NCBI GenBank assembly: GCA_964515115.1
Contig: CAZESB010000007.1
Span: forward strand, 1-43,456
Length of the DNA: 43,456 nt
DNA from: UBA1370 sp964515115
GTDB taxonomy: Bacteria > Patescibacteriota > Microgenomatia > UBA1400 > PJMF01
Reading direction: 5' to 3'
Numbering within the stretch: position 1 is the first letter of the stretch; each line of letters starts with the position of its first letter. This document shows, one piece after another, positions 14,523 to 23,339 of this stretch. A model generated the notes under the pieces. The model did not search any database, had not been told where the DNA came from, and saw nothing but the letters and a program-made list of their open reading frames with translations. Position numbers and translations under genes: made by a program.

Positions 14523-15569
14523 TTAGAGATAGGTTAGCCAGATACCAAAAAGAGTCAGTAATATTTGCACCAACCAAGCTCTTTGAACAATTTTTGGCTC
14601 TTCCCAACCGTACTCTTGCAATGAAAGATGAATCGGCGCTGCCGGCAGTAATTTTCTTTTCAAAACTCTCTTGAAAAAAAGTTGCAGAGCCGAGCTGGAA
14701 ATCTCCAGGACAAAAATAAAACCAATCACCAGCAGCGCTATCACTTTGCCTAATAACAAACCCACCACGGCTAAGGTTGCTCCAAAAGCCAATGAGCCGA
14801 CGTCACCCATAAACATCCGGGCCGGAAAAACATTAAAATAAAGAAAAGAGATCAGTGAACCGAGCCAAAGGGCAATAAAAATGGACAGCGGGATATCCAA
14901 AATAGAACCGGACAAAAACCACAAACCAAACAACGAGATCATCAAGGCACCAGAAGCCAAACCGTCAAGACCATCGGTGATATTGACCGCGTTGGCAAAG
15001 GCCACGATAGTAAAAGCGGCAAAAGGAACGTAAAGCCATCCCAGTTCAAAAATGCCAATAAAGGGGATGTTTAGGAAAGAAATACCAAGTTGAAAATAAA
15101 GCATCAAGCTAATTACCAGGGCTAAGAAAATTTGTAGCAACAATTTGTGTTTCATCCGCAGGCCAAAAATGCCGGTAGCTTTAAATTTAAAAAACTTTTT
15201 TATGTCATCGTAAAGTCCCAAAATGCCGAAAGAAAGAAAGGTGAAAAAAAGCACATTGACTTCGGCAATAGCGTTGGGGTAGACGCTGGTGATATGAATG
15301 CCAAAATATTCTAAAATCGGAATGATTAGGGCAAATAAAATTGAAACCACACCCAGTACCAATAAGCCACCACCAACGGGCACCCCGGCTTTTCTTTGAT
15401 GAAATTTATTAAAAATTGGGGTTAACTTGCCAAAAATATCCCGAGTGTTGGCCTGCTCTGCTCTTTGAAACCTGAGTTTATAAAGCAAATCAATAAAAGG
15501 AATAATCAACACACTGGTGACAATAAAAGACAGCATGAGGACACTAAGAGCCAGTGACGGAGATGACAT
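14523..15569 (-). CDS. mraY: MraY: phospho-MurNAc-pentapeptide transferase
   Basis: A 348-residue integral membrane enzyme that transfers phospho-MurNAc-pentapeptide to undecaprenyl phosphate, giving lipid I. Motifs include KAGVPVGGG, the Asp pair LYDDIKK (D121, D122), NAVNITDGLDGLASG and PARMFMGDVGSLAFG, which binds nucleotide and magnesium. The cytoplasmic loop that usually reads PIHHHFE...GW is PIHLSLQEYGW here. The first His (314) is kept, and the other two are Leu and Ser. About ten transmembrane helices are expected. It lies between murA and ftsW. A TACAAT lies 11 nt before the ATG. Confidence 0.95.
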   Translation of the reverse strand: MSSPSLALSVLMLSFIVTSVLIIPFIDLLYKLRFQRAEQANTRDIFGKLTPIFNKFHQRKAGVPVGGGLLVLGVVSILFALIIPILEYFGIHITSVYPNAIAEVNVLFFTFLSFGILGLYDDIKKFFKFKATGIFGLRMKHKLLLQIFLALVISLMLYFQLGISFLNIPFIGIFELGWLYVPFAAFTIVAFANAVNITDGLDGLASGALMISLFGLWFLSGSILDIPLSIFIALWLGSLISFLYFNVFPARMFMGDVGSLAFGATLAVVGLLLGKVIALLVIGFIFVLEISSSALQLFFKRVLKRKLLPAAPIHLSLQEYGWEEPKIVQRAWLVQILLTLFGIWLTYL

Positions 15570-15606
15570 AATTTCTTTCTATTGTATTACAAAAAATCAG
15601 AACGCG

Positions 15607-16923
15607 TTACTTTCTTTCAATCTGGGCGCCCATGATTCGCAGCCGTTTATCCAGAGCCTCATAGCCCCGGTCTACATGTTCAATACCAGTAATAATGGAA
15701 GTGCCGTTGGCGATCAGAGCAGCAGTAATAAGGGTGGCGCCATGTCTGAGGTCAACCACTTCAAACTCGCCTGCTTGCAAGGGAGTCGGACCCTCAATTC
15801 TGATAGCATGCTGGTTGCCTGGCTCATCGTTTTCCAGATCAAAATTATAAAACTCCTGAGGGTTGGTTACTTCAGGATTAAATTGAGTAATTTTTGCCCC
15901 CATTCTATTGAGTGCTTCTACATACTGAAAGCGCTTAGGCATAATAGTTTCGTGAATGGTGCTGATGCCCTTACATTGAGTGCAAAGAGTGGCCCAGAGC
16001 GGCTGCCAGTCACTCATGAAGCCGGGGTGAATTTCGGTAGTAACATCAGTGGCCTGAAGTTCGCCTTTGTAGTAAAAACGGATGCCGTAAGTGTCGACCG
16101 TATAGCCGGCACCAATTTCGTGCAGTTTGTCGAGAAAAGCACGGAGGTGATCGGCGTTGGCGTTTTCAATAATGATATCGCCTTGAGTGGCGATAGCGGC
16201 GCAAGCGTAACTCACCGCCTCGTTTCTGTCTGGGAGGAGTTTGTGAATAGCGCCTCTGAGCTTTTCTACACCAAGAATACGCACTACCCTATCCACTGGG
16301 CGGTCAATTTTTGCTCCCATGGCGTTGAGAAACTTAATTAGGTCGTCAATTTCCGGTTCTTCGGCCGCATTTTCTAAAATTGTAGTGCCTTCAGCGAGGG
16401 CTGCCGCCATAATTAAAGTTTCAGTACCGGTGTGAGTGTTTTTGTTAAAGCGATAGGTGGCACCAGTAAGTTTTTTAGCCTCGGCCACATACATGCCGTT
16501 TTCCCTACCTACTTTTGCCCCCAAAGCTTCCAAACCCTCAAAATGTCTATCCAAAGGACGCTTGCCTATTTTGTCTCCTCCCGGAGCCGGTACCACGGCT
16601 TTGCCAAATTTAGCCAAAAGCGGCGGAATGAACATGGTAGAAAATCTACCTTGCTCTCCGTGAGCAGCGTCTACGGTGTGGCTGCCCAGACCTTTAGGGT
16701 TGATGAAAATTGCCCGTTCACCCGCGTGCCGGACTTCGGCTCCCAGGTAAGCAATAATTTTCCCCACCAAATCGACGTCACTAATATGAGAAAAATTCAA
16801 TAACCTTGATTCTTCCGATCCGAGTAGTGAAGCGATCATCAATTTGTAAGAAGCGTTTTTTGCACCACCAATTCTGACTGAGCCTACTAAAGGGTTGCCA
16901 CCGGTAACATGTAAAGCAGCCAT
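15607..16923 (-). CDS. murA: MurA: UDP-GlcNAc 1-carboxyvinyltransferase, with Asp in place of the catalytic Cys
   Basis: A 438-residue EPSP-synthase-fold enzyme that adds enolpyruvate to UDP-GlcNAc, the first committed step of peptidoglycan synthesis. Lys22 and Asn23 (GGAKNASYK) match the E. coli positions. The active-site loop reads PAPGGDKIGKRPLD: residue 117 is Asp (codon GAC at 16575-16573), where E. coli has Cys115. The same Cys-to-Asp change is known from Mycobacterium, Chlamydia and Borrelia and gives intrinsic fosfomycin insensitivity. The start at 16923 is chosen because AAAGGA precedes it by 6 nt; an upstream ATG at 16938 would overlap that site. Unlike in many bacteria, murA sits inside the dcw cluster. 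Confidence 0.96.
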   Translation of the reverse strand: MAALHVTGGNPLVGSVRIGGAKNASYKLMIASLLGSEESRLLNFSHISDVDLVGKIIAYLGAEVRHAGERAIFINPKGLGSHTVDAAHGEQGRFSTMFIPPLLAKFGKAVVPAPGGDKIGKRPLDRHFEGLEALGAKVGRENGMYVAEAKKLTGATYRFNKNTHTGTETLIMAAALAEGTTILENAAEEPEIDDLIKFLNAMGAKIDRPVDRVVRILGVEKLRGAIHKLLPDRNEAVSYACAAIATQGDIIIENANADHLRAFLDKLHEIGAGYTVDTYGIRFYYKGELQATDVTTEIHPGFMSDWQPLWATLCTQCKGISTIHETIMPKRFQYVEALNRMGAKITQFNPEVTNPQEFYNFDLENDEPGNQHAIRIEGPTPLQAGEFEVVDLRHGATLITAALIANGTSIITGIEHVDRGYEALDKRLRIMGAQIERK

Positions 16924-16929
16924 ACTGTG

Positions 16930-16935
16930 TCCTTT
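16930..16935 (-). promoter_or_regulatory. Shine-Dalgarno site that decides the murA start
   Basis: AAAGGA lies 6 nt before the ATG at 16923, which is the right spacing. The in-frame ATG at 16938 immediately precedes this site and has no comparable sequence upstream. Confidence 0.7.
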
Positions 16936-16953
16936 CATGTTAAGGTATCAGGT

Positions 16954-17916
16954 TTAGTCGAGGAAAAAAACTTCCTCTTCTAACTCGACGCCATATTTAT
17001 CTTTTACAGTTTTTTTGACTTTTTTGATTAAAGTCAGCACATCTTGAGATTTGCCTTGACCGTGATTGATCATCCAAGCAGCGTGTTTTTGACTGATCTC
17101 GATGTCGCCAATCCTCTCGCCTTTCAGACCAGCCTGATCAATCAGAAAGCCAGAAGGTACGTGGGCTCTGTCAGCAAACTGAGGAAACATGGCTCGCAAT
17201 CGGTCATTGTTGGGAGTATTGCGAAAAATACAACCGGAACTAGGTGGTCCTAGCGGCTGAGTTCGAGCCCGATATTCTGTGGCTTCACGAATTTTAACCT
17301 GTGATTCTTCTTTGTTTCCGGGTTTGAGAGCAAACTCAACACGCAGAATAATTTCGTTAGTTTCGTGAAATCTTGAATAATCATAAGCAAACTGGCAGTC
17401 TGCTTGGTCTAGCCAAACCAGTTGGTAATTTTCGTCGATAATCTGGACTCTGGCAATGTGTTCACCGATCAGGTCGGACAAATAATGAGAGTTGTTGTAA
17501 ACGGCACCGCCAAGAGTGCCAGGCACACCGAGGAAATATTCCAGTCCGGTATAACCCAGGGCTACAGTTTGCGATACCAGCAAAGCGGTTTTAATACCGG
17601 CTCCGGCTTGGACAAAATGGTGATCGTTGGCGACCTCGCCGGTATCTTCTACATCGGTGATATTGATGTTGAGGACCACTCCGGAAACACCCTTATCTGA
17701 GATAATGACATTACTAGCACCACCCAAGATGGTTAGTCTGATCTCGTTTTTTTCACAAAATTGTTTGAGTTCGGCGATAGCTTCTGGCTTATCCAGAGAA
17801 ATATAAGCTTCGGCCGGACCACCAATTTTAAAATAAGTCTGCGGTGCCAATGGTTGATCAAACTGAAAGCTGAATTCAGGCAAGCCTGCCACCAGCAATG
17901 TTTGTAAATTGGTCAT
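16954..17916 (-). CDS. murB: MurB: UDP-N-acetylenolpyruvoylglucosamine reductase
   Basis: A 320-residue FAD enzyme that reduces enolpyruvyl-UDP-GlcNAc to UDP-MurNAc. The FAD-binding domain shows APQTYFKIGGPAEAYI, LGGASNVIISDKGVSGVV and FLGVPGTLGGAVYNNSHY. The C-terminal domain holds PPSSGCIFRNT, whose Ser is the usual proton donor, and the terminal catalytic Glu region ELEEEVFFLD. Length and layout fit the shorter type II (Gram-positive-like) enzymes. It lies between murC and murA, 7 nt after the murC stop. An extended -10 (TGA-TATAGT) lies 6 nt before its ATG. Confidence 0.96.
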   Translation of the reverse strand: MTNLQTLLVAGLPEFSFQFDQPLAPQTYFKIGGPAEAYISLDKPEAIAELKQFCEKNEIRLTILGGASNVIISDKGVSGVVLNINITDVEDTGEVANDHHFVQAGAGIKTALLVSQTVALGYTGLEYFLGVPGTLGGAVYNNSHYLSDLIGEHIARVQIIDENYQLVWLDQADCQFAYDYSRFHETNEIILRVEFALKPGNKEESQVKIREATEYRARTQPLGPPSSGCIFRNTPNNDRLRAMFPQFADRAHVPSGFLIDQAGLKGERIGDIEISQKHAAWMINHGQGKSQDVLTLIKKVKKTVKDKYGVELEEEVFFLD

Positions 17917-17922
17917 AGCTTT

Positions 17923-17931
17923 ACTATATCA
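17923..17931 (-). promoter_or_regulatory. Possible internal promoter for murB
   Basis: TGA followed by TATAGT (17928-17923) forms an extended -10 ending 6 nt before the murB ATG. It overlaps the last codons of murC, and the -35 is poor. It is part of the window-wide pattern of -10 elements placed directly before start codons. Confidence 0.35.
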
Positions 17932-19339
17932 TTTTGTGTACTTTATAGATATTGCCCGCTCCGAGAGTGAGACAAACATCTCCCGGGCTGAGAACTGACT
18001 TCATCACCTTAGCCGCGTCTGGAAGATCGCTGGCCTCGTGGACTCTAAGGTCGGGATTGTTGGCTCGAATAGCTTGAGCAAGCGTGGCAACCGAGATGCT
18101 TGGATCGGCAGTTTCTCTGGCAGAAGCAAAAATTTCGCTGAGAATCAATTCATCTGCTTGACTGAGAGCAGCAACAAAATCAGCAAATAATTCTTTAGTT
18201 CGGGAATAAGTGTGAGGCTGGAAAACTACCACTTTTTTTTGCTGGGGGAACCATTGTTTCAGAGCCGCAATAACACTAGCAACTTCCATGGGGTGGTGAG
18301 CGTAATCGTCATAAAACTTAACACCGTTCTTTTCACCAATTACTTCAAAGCGTCTTTTAGTGGATTGAAACGAAGCCAGTGCCGCCACCGACTCTGTGAT
18401 AGGAATTTCCGCCGCATAAGCCCCAATAATGGCAGCCACGGCGTTATCAAAATTGTATGCTCCGGGTATGCTGAGCTCAATTTGATGCTTTTGGTGAGTG
18501 ACGGGTTCGGTTAGGTAGCCGACAGTTTTTCCACCAATGGACTTTTTTTCGTCAAATTCAATTATGAAGGTAGCTTGATCAGGGCCGTAATCCCAAATGT
18601 CTTGAGAAATTGTAGGGGCAACTTTTTGTCTTTCTGAAACCGGCAAAATTAAGGTGCCGTTGCTGTTAATTTGGGAAAAGAATTGGTTGAAAACCGCGAG
18701 AGTGTGATTATAATCTCGATAAACATCCGGGTGATCCCAGAGTATTTTTTTGGCAATGACGATGTGGGGTTGAAGAAAGGAGAAGCGAGGCGTGATTTTT
18801 TGTCCGTTTTTAGCAGCTTGAGGGTCGGTAACATACTCGTCAGCTTCGGCAATAAAATATTGGCTTTTTTTAGACCACTTGCCGGCTTGGTCTAAACCAA
18901 TAATTTCCGGTACTCCAACTGCGTAGGCAATTTCCCTACCGGTTTTGGCAAAAATCCAGGCCAGCATGGCGCTAGTGGTGGTTTTTCCACCCACGCCGCA
19001 AACGGCAATGCCTTTTTTCTGATTGAATAAAAGGCCCAAAGCTTCAGCGTGAGAAAAAACCTGCAGGCCACGCTGTTGAGCAGCTACAACTTGAGGATTG
19101 TTAGGCCCTTGGTGAGCAGCAGTGTAAATAACGCAATCAGTAGTGGCCGGCAGCTCCGGTTCGAAACCAACATCAATAGCCACGCCGATTTCTTCAAGCA
19201 TTTCCTGGGTAATGAAATCCTCTTCCACGTCGCTGCCGGCCACTTCTTTGCCGGCGCTATCAAGCAATTGAGCCAACACTGCCATGCCTACCCCTTTAAT
19301 ACCCACTAAATAGAAATGTTTAAACTCCAAAATATCCAT
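17924..19339 (-). CDS. murC: MurC: UDP-MurNAc-L-alanine ligase
   Basis: A 471-residue Mur ligase that joins the first amino acid, usually L-Ala, to UDP-MurNAc. The N-terminal nucleotide domain starts HFYLVGIKGVGMAVLAQLL. The ATP loop reads CGVGGKTTTSAML (GVGGKTTT at 115-122) instead of the common GTHGKTTT. The central region has FDNAVAAIIGAYA, and the C-terminal domain has FYDDYAHHPMEV and VVVFQPHTYSRTKE, typical of MurC. Full length indicates all three domains. It follows yvcK and precedes murB. Confidence 0.95.
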   Translation of the reverse strand: MDILEFKHFYLVGIKGVGMAVLAQLLDSAGKEVAGSDVEEDFITQEMLEEIGVAIDVGFEPELPATTDCVIYTAAHQGPNNPQVVAAQQRGLQVFSHAEALGLLFNQKKGIAVCGVGGKTTTSAMLAWIFAKTGREIAYAVGVPEIIGLDQAGKWSKKSQYFIAEADEYVTDPQAAKNGQKITPRFSFLQPHIVIAKKILWDHPDVYRDYNHTLAVFNQFFSQINSNGTLILPVSERQKVAPTISQDIWDYGPDQATFIIEFDEKKSIGGKTVGYLTEPVTHQKHQIELSIPGAYNFDNAVAAIIGAYAAEIPITESVAALASFQSTKRRFEVIGEKNGVKFYDDYAHHPMEVASVIAALKQWFPQQKKVVVFQPHTYSRTKELFADFVAALSQADELILSEIFASARETADPSISVATLAQAIRANNPDLRVHEASDLPDAAKVMKSVLSPGDVCLTLGAGNIYKVHKMI

Positions 19340-19348
19340 AACTTCAGT

Positions 19349-20332
19349 TTATTCTAAAATCTTGGCAAATACCTCCGCCAATTTATCAGCGTCATGCCGC
19401 AGCAATGAGCGGTAAGCGGTGTCCGTCTGCTGTTTTTGAACTTGAATACTGCTGATCAAAGGAGCTCTAATCACCCGCTTGTTTTCACTCAAATCATCTT
19501 CTACCGGCAACTCGGTGGCCGCTCCGTAAGCGGTCAGTACGGCTGGAGGAATTGGCTCATTATTTAAAATGACAAAATCTGCTTTTCTTCCCATAGCTGC
19601 CTCCACCACATTGAGATGATCTTGAGCAGTCATCCCGTGAGTTTGGGTTTTTCTGGTCATTAAATTAGCCAGGAAAACGAGCTTTGCTTTTGTTTGCTGC
19701 AGGGCCTCCTTTACTCCACCAACTACCAGTACCGCCATCAAGCTAGCATAAAGATCTCCAGGACCAATAAAAATGTAATCAGCGCTTAAAATTGCCTCTT
19801 TTGCGTCGGCACTGATAGTGCATTGAGGCCTAAGTTCTACATGATCAATTTTTTCTGGTGGAGCAATCTTTTCATCAAGAATGTGTTCGCCAACCGTGAA
19901 GAGCCCGTTGTCGTAGTAAATAACCAGCTCGACATTCTCTTCCGTTACCGGCATTACTTTTCCTCCCAATCGGAAAATATTTGAAGCTATTTTTAGTGAT
20001 TCAGCAGTGCTACCGCTCATATCTTGCAGAGCGGTTAAGATCAAATTACCCAAGTTGTGCCCTTTCAAACCAGAGCCTTTATCAAAGCGGTAAAGCAGAA
20101 TTCTCCTGATCCACTCCTGGCCTTTAGGATCGGCCAGCGCTGCTAACGACTGTCTCAAATCTCCTACTGGCTGAAAACCAAACTCATCTCTGATTCTACC
20201 GGTCGAGCCGCCGGAATCAGAAACCGCCACAATACTGGCAATATCTGTTGGTAACTTTTTCAGAGCAGAAATAACGGCAAAAGTGCCGGTGCCGCCACCC
20301 ATAGTCACTACTTTGCGTTTGTTCACGTTCAT
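19349..20332 (-). CDS. yvcK: YvcK/GlmR-type (CofD-like) regulator of cell-wall precursor supply
   Basis: A 327-residue CofD-like protein. The start KVVTMGGGTGTFAVISALK and VAVSDSGGSTGRIRDEFG, then PVGDLRQSLAAL, are diagnostic of the YvcK/GlmR family; HNLGNLILTAL follows. In Bacillus subtilis the protein binds UDP-GlcNAc and stimulates GlmS, directing carbon into peptidoglycan precursors, especially on gluconeogenic growth. Its place between murE and murC supports the same role here. It is unlikely to be true CofD, since no F420 genes are present. In Firmicutes this gene usually lies with rapZ and whiA, which are absent here. Confidence 0.92.
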   Translation of the reverse strand: MNVNKRKVVTMGGGTGTFAVISALKKLPTDIASIVAVSDSGGSTGRIRDEFGFQPVGDLRQSLAALADPKGQEWIRRILLYRFDKGSGLKGHNLGNLILTALQDMSGSTAESLKIASNIFRLGGKVMPVTEENVELVIYYDNGLFTVGEHILDEKIAPPEKIDHVELRPQCTISADAKEAILSADYIFIGPGDLYASLMAVLVVGGVKEALQQTKAKLVFLANLMTRKTQTHGMTAQDHLNVVEAAMGRKADFVILNNEPIPPAVLTAYGAATELPVEDDLSENKRVIRAPLISSIQVQKQQTDTAYRSLLRHDADKLAEVFAKILE

Positions 20333-20343
20333 TGGTTGTGGTG

Positions 20344-21555
20344 TTAATTTTTATTTAAAATCGAAATAATTGCTTCTTTGTCACTCCAGGGGTATTCGGT
20401 TGTACCAAAACACATGCTTTGTTCGTGGCCCTTACCTAGAACCACTACCGTGTCACCAGGCTTAGCTAGAGTATTGATGGCAAACTCAATGGCCTCATGT
20501 CTGTCAGCAATGGAGTGAATTTTGTCATGGCCGGTTTCAAGCTGCTCTTTCATCTGCCTGATAATCGACCAAACATCTTCTGTTCGCGGGTCTTCTGCCG
20601 TAAAAACGGCGTAATCTGCTAGTTGGGCAGCAATTTTGCCCATTTTTGGCCGCTTAGTCTGATCTCTTAGGCCGGCACAACCAAAAACGGCGATAATTTT
20701 ACCGCCATTTTGATTGTTTTTTTGCAAAGTAGTGAGAGCAGCTTCCAATGCCTGTGGAGTGTGAGCGAAATCCACAATTAAATTCAGTCTTTTCTTGGTG
20801 GGAATTTTTTCCATTCGGCCGGGAATACCGGGAAAACTATCGATGGCTTTGGCAAAATCACTGTCTTTAACCCCGATTTGTTTGGCCAAAACATACACTA
20901 ACCTGGCGTTCAGCTTGTTGTAGGCTTCAGGAAATTGAGCGGCAATGGCTTTTTTTACTATTGGCGGCAGCGGCATTTCAGCGGAATAAGTGGCAATGGT
21001 GTGATCAAAACCGAGTTTTTTTCTCACTTTAAGGTAAGAAGCATCGTCTTCGTTGAGTACCACGGCTGGTGCTTTTTTAAGTATCTCAGTTTTGGCAGCC
21101 AGATAATTTTTGTAAGTGACGTGATAGTCCAAGTGCTCATGAGCAATGTTGGTCAGGCCAGCCAGCTGGGGTTTGATCCCCCAGGCGCGATATTGGTAGC
21201 TGCCATGTGAAGTCACTTCCATGACAATATGAGTGAGGCCGCGATCCACCATTCTTCTCATAAATTGGTGTAAGTCTGAGGGTTGGGGGGAGGTGACGTG
21301 AAAGCCAGTGTCAATCTCTTCTTCACCAATATAGGCAGCCACAGTGGAAAGCAAACCAACCTTGATGCCTGCCTCTTTCAGAACATGATAAAGCAAGGTA
21401 GATGAAGTAGTTTTACCATCGGTGCCGGTGATAACGGTGATGTGCAGTTTTTTGGCAGGAAAGTTATTGGTTATTTCTGCTCGAAGTCCGTTAATGAGGC
21501 CTGTTTTAAGCAAATGATAAGGGCGCTTGGCAAAATAAATCAGTTCGTTAAGCAT
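20344..21555 (-). CDS. murE: MurE-type ligase lacking the N-terminal UDP-binding domain
   Basis: A 403-residue Mur ligase. The ATP loop ITGTDGKTTSSTLLYHVL starts near residue 43, about 70 residues earlier than in E. coli MurE. The small N-terminal domain that holds the UDP part of the substrate is therefore missing. The middle has EVTSHGSYQYRAWG and HEHLDYHVTYKNYLAAK, typical of MurE. The stretch before GIPGRMEKIP is also short. The C-terminal part has VDFAHTPQALEAAL, EDPRTED (321-327) where diaminopimelate enzymes carry DNPR, and GKGHEQ. It probably adds the third stem residue, but the residue and acceptor are uncertain. It follows ftsI by 31 nt; a perfect TATAAT lies 6 nt before its ATG. 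Confidence 0.82.
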   Translation of the reverse strand: MLNELIYFAKRPYHLLKTGLINGLRAEITNNFPAKKLHITVITGTDGKTTSSTLLYHVLKEAGIKVGLLSTVAAYIGEEEIDTGFHVTSPQPSDLHQFMRRMVDRGLTHIVMEVTSHGSYQYRAWGIKPQLAGLTNIAHEHLDYHVTYKNYLAAKTEILKKAPAVVLNEDDASYLKVRKKLGFDHTIATYSAEMPLPPIVKKAIAAQFPEAYNKLNARLVYVLAKQIGVKDSDFAKAIDSFPGIPGRMEKIPTKKRLNLIVDFAHTPQALEAALTTLQKNNQNGGKIIAVFGCAGLRDQTKRPKMGKIAAQLADYAVFTAEDPRTEDVWSIIRQMKEQLETGHDKIHSIADRHEAIEFAINTLAKPGDTVVVLGKGHEQSMCFGTTEYPWSDKEAIISILNKN

Positions 21556-21561
21556 GTATTT

Positions 21562-21589
21562 ATTATAGCTAAAACTCCAGGTAAGTCTA
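21562..21589 (-). promoter_or_regulatory. Predicted promoter for murE, overlapping the ftsI stop
   Basis: TAGACT (21589-21584), a 16-bp spacer and a perfect TATAAT (21567-21562) lie in the ftsI-murE gap. The -10 ends 6 nt before the murE ATG, so a leaderless murE-yvcK-murC transcript is predicted in addition to read-through from mraZ. Confidence 0.5.
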
Positions 21590-23338
21590 TCTGTCTGGGG
21601 GAATGTTTAAAAGTAAATAAAGTTTATCGGCAATAGCGTACCACATCGGCGCTGCTGTTTCAGCCGCCCAGGGAGAGCTTTGCGGTTCATTGAGCTTTAT
21701 TAACATGATAAATTTGGGATTTTCCGGTGGAGCAAAGCCAATAAAACTGGCAATAGTTTTATCAGCGGAGTATTCGCCGCCTATAGCCACCTGGGAAGTG
21801 CCAGTTTTGCCGGCGATAGTGTGCGTTTTGGAAGCGGTCCACTGGGCCTCTCCGCCTTGAGCGGCCGTAATCATCATTTGAGTAACTTGCTTGGCAGTTT
21901 CTGAACTGACTACCTGCCTATCTACTTTGATGGGAGTAATAATTTCTTCGCCAGTATTTTTATCAGTCACTTTTTCGACAATAATTGGCTGCATCATTTT
22001 GCCATTATTGGCTACAGCCGCGACTGCTCTAAGCAATTGCATACTGTTGGTGCTGATGCCTTGCCCAAAAGCAGTAGTCGCTAGCTCAACACTGCCCCAC
22101 CGCTGGGGAAAGGGCGAGTTGGTGTCTTCCTGTAACTCGATACCGATGGCGCTGCCGATACCAAACTGTTTCAAATACCGCTGAAAGTCATCGGCGCCTA
22201 GTAACTCGGCAATAAAAATCATAGCGGTGTTATCGGATTTGGCCAGCCCTTCTTCCACGCTAATGTTAGGATGGTAAACATCATTCCAGGTTTTGATAGT
22301 AAATTGACCAAATTTTCTTGGACCAGCACATTTAGTACAGAGCGTGCTGGGGGTAATTTTGCCGGTATCAATGCCAGCGGCAACAGTCAAAATTTTAAAA
22401 GTTGAGCCAGGTTCATACAAATCAGCCAAACTGGGGTTTTTATAATATTCTGCCGGAAATTTGAAAAACTCGGCTTGGTTGTATGAAGGTTGAGCGGCCA
22501 TACCTAGGATTTTGCCGGTAGCGGGTTCCATAACAATAATTTCTCCTGATTGAGCGCCATATTTTTCCAGGCCTTTGGTTAGCTCTTGTTCAATCAAATG
22601 CTGGACATCTCGGCGAATGGTAATGGTCACATCCCTACCATCAATCGGTCTGGATTGCTGAGCTTTATTGACCAACTCAAGACCAAGCGCATCAGTAAAA
22701 ACCGTGCTTCTGGTAGAACGAGCTTGTAGCTCTTTTTCCAGCGCTCCTTCAATACCAAAGTAGCCCACATCTTCGCCTTTCTCGTTCTTACCGACAAAAC
22801 CGGTGACGTGAGCTGCCATGGAGGCCTCTGGATAGTAGCGCTTTTCGTAAGCATCAAAGCCAAGACCAAAAATTGCCAATGCCTCGATTTGGTCTTTGAT
22901 TTCCAGAGGCAGATCGGAATAAAGACTCACCCATCTGGATTTGGGATTTGATAATTTATCGAGCAAATTTTGTTTGACGGCAGCACTTAGCTCCGTGGTT
23001 AGTTCTGCTCTTTTTTCTTCTGAATCTAGTTTAGCTAGTTCGTAATCGAGCAGAATTTGACTTAGCTGGCTGGTGGCTTGTTCAGGAGAAATTTTCAGCA
23101 AATGTGGCTGAGCAAAAAGTCGGTAAACCTCTCTGTTAGTTACCAAAGGGAAATTGTCGGCAGTATAAATTATTCCCCGGCTACCCTCTTTAACAATAGT
23201 GCGGTAATACTGGTTTTCGGCTGCGGCCTGCAGTTGTGAGCCTTTAATGATTTGCCAATAAAACAGCCTCGAAACGATGAGGCCAAAAGCAACGAAAACA
23301 AAAATGATAACAACGTTTTCCCTGATGTTAACTGTCAT
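21587..23338 (-). CDS. ftsI: Class B penicillin-binding protein (FtsI/PBP3-like transpeptidase)
   Basis: A 583-residue bitopic protein that cross-links septal peptidoglycan. One N-terminal helix (VVIIFVFVAFGLIVSRLFYW) anchors it. A PBP dimerisation domain follows, then the transpeptidase domain with SxxK (Ser312-Thr-Phe-Lys315, in PGSTFK), SxN (Ser368-Asp-Asn) and KTG (511-513). All three active-site motifs are intact. No PASTA repeats are present at the C-terminus. The ATG at 23338, 1 nt after the ftsL stop, is preferred over an in-frame TTG at 23380 inside ftsL. The neighbours ftsL and murE agree with a division role, with FtsW as partner. Confidence 0.94.
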   Translation of the reverse strand: MTVNIRENVVIIFVFVAFGLIVSRLFYWQIIKGSQLQAAAENQYYRTIVKEGSRGIIYTADNFPLVTNREVYRLFAQPHLLKISPEQATSQLSQILLDYELAKLDSEEKRAELTTELSAAVKQNLLDKLSNPKSRWVSLYSDLPLEIKDQIEALAIFGLGFDAYEKRYYPEASMAAHVTGFVGKNEKGEDVGYFGIEGALEKELQARSTRSTVFTDALGLELVNKAQQSRPIDGRDVTITIRRDVQHLIEQELTKGLEKYGAQSGEIIVMEPATGKILGMAAQPSYNQAEFFKFPAEYYKNPSLADLYEPGSTFKILTVAAGIDTGKITPSTLCTKCAGPRKFGQFTIKTWNDVYHPNISVEEGLAKSDNTAMIFIAELLGADDFQRYLKQFGIGSAIGIELQEDTNSPFPQRWGSVELATTAFGQGISTNSMQLLRAVAAVANNGKMMQPIIVEKVTDKNTGEEIITPIKVDRQVVSSETAKQVTQMMITAAQGGEAQWTASKTHTIAGKTGTSQVAIGGEYSADKTIASFIGFAPPENPKFIMLIKLNEPQSSPWAAETAAPMWYAIADKLYLLLNIPPDR

Positions 23339-23339
23339 A

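Noticed and set aside
15517..16341. Long plus-strand open frame (274 codons) opposite murA and mraY
   Set aside because: It lies antisense to two strongly conserved enzymes, shows no recognisable motif, and has no upstream ribosome site; it is a frame shadow.
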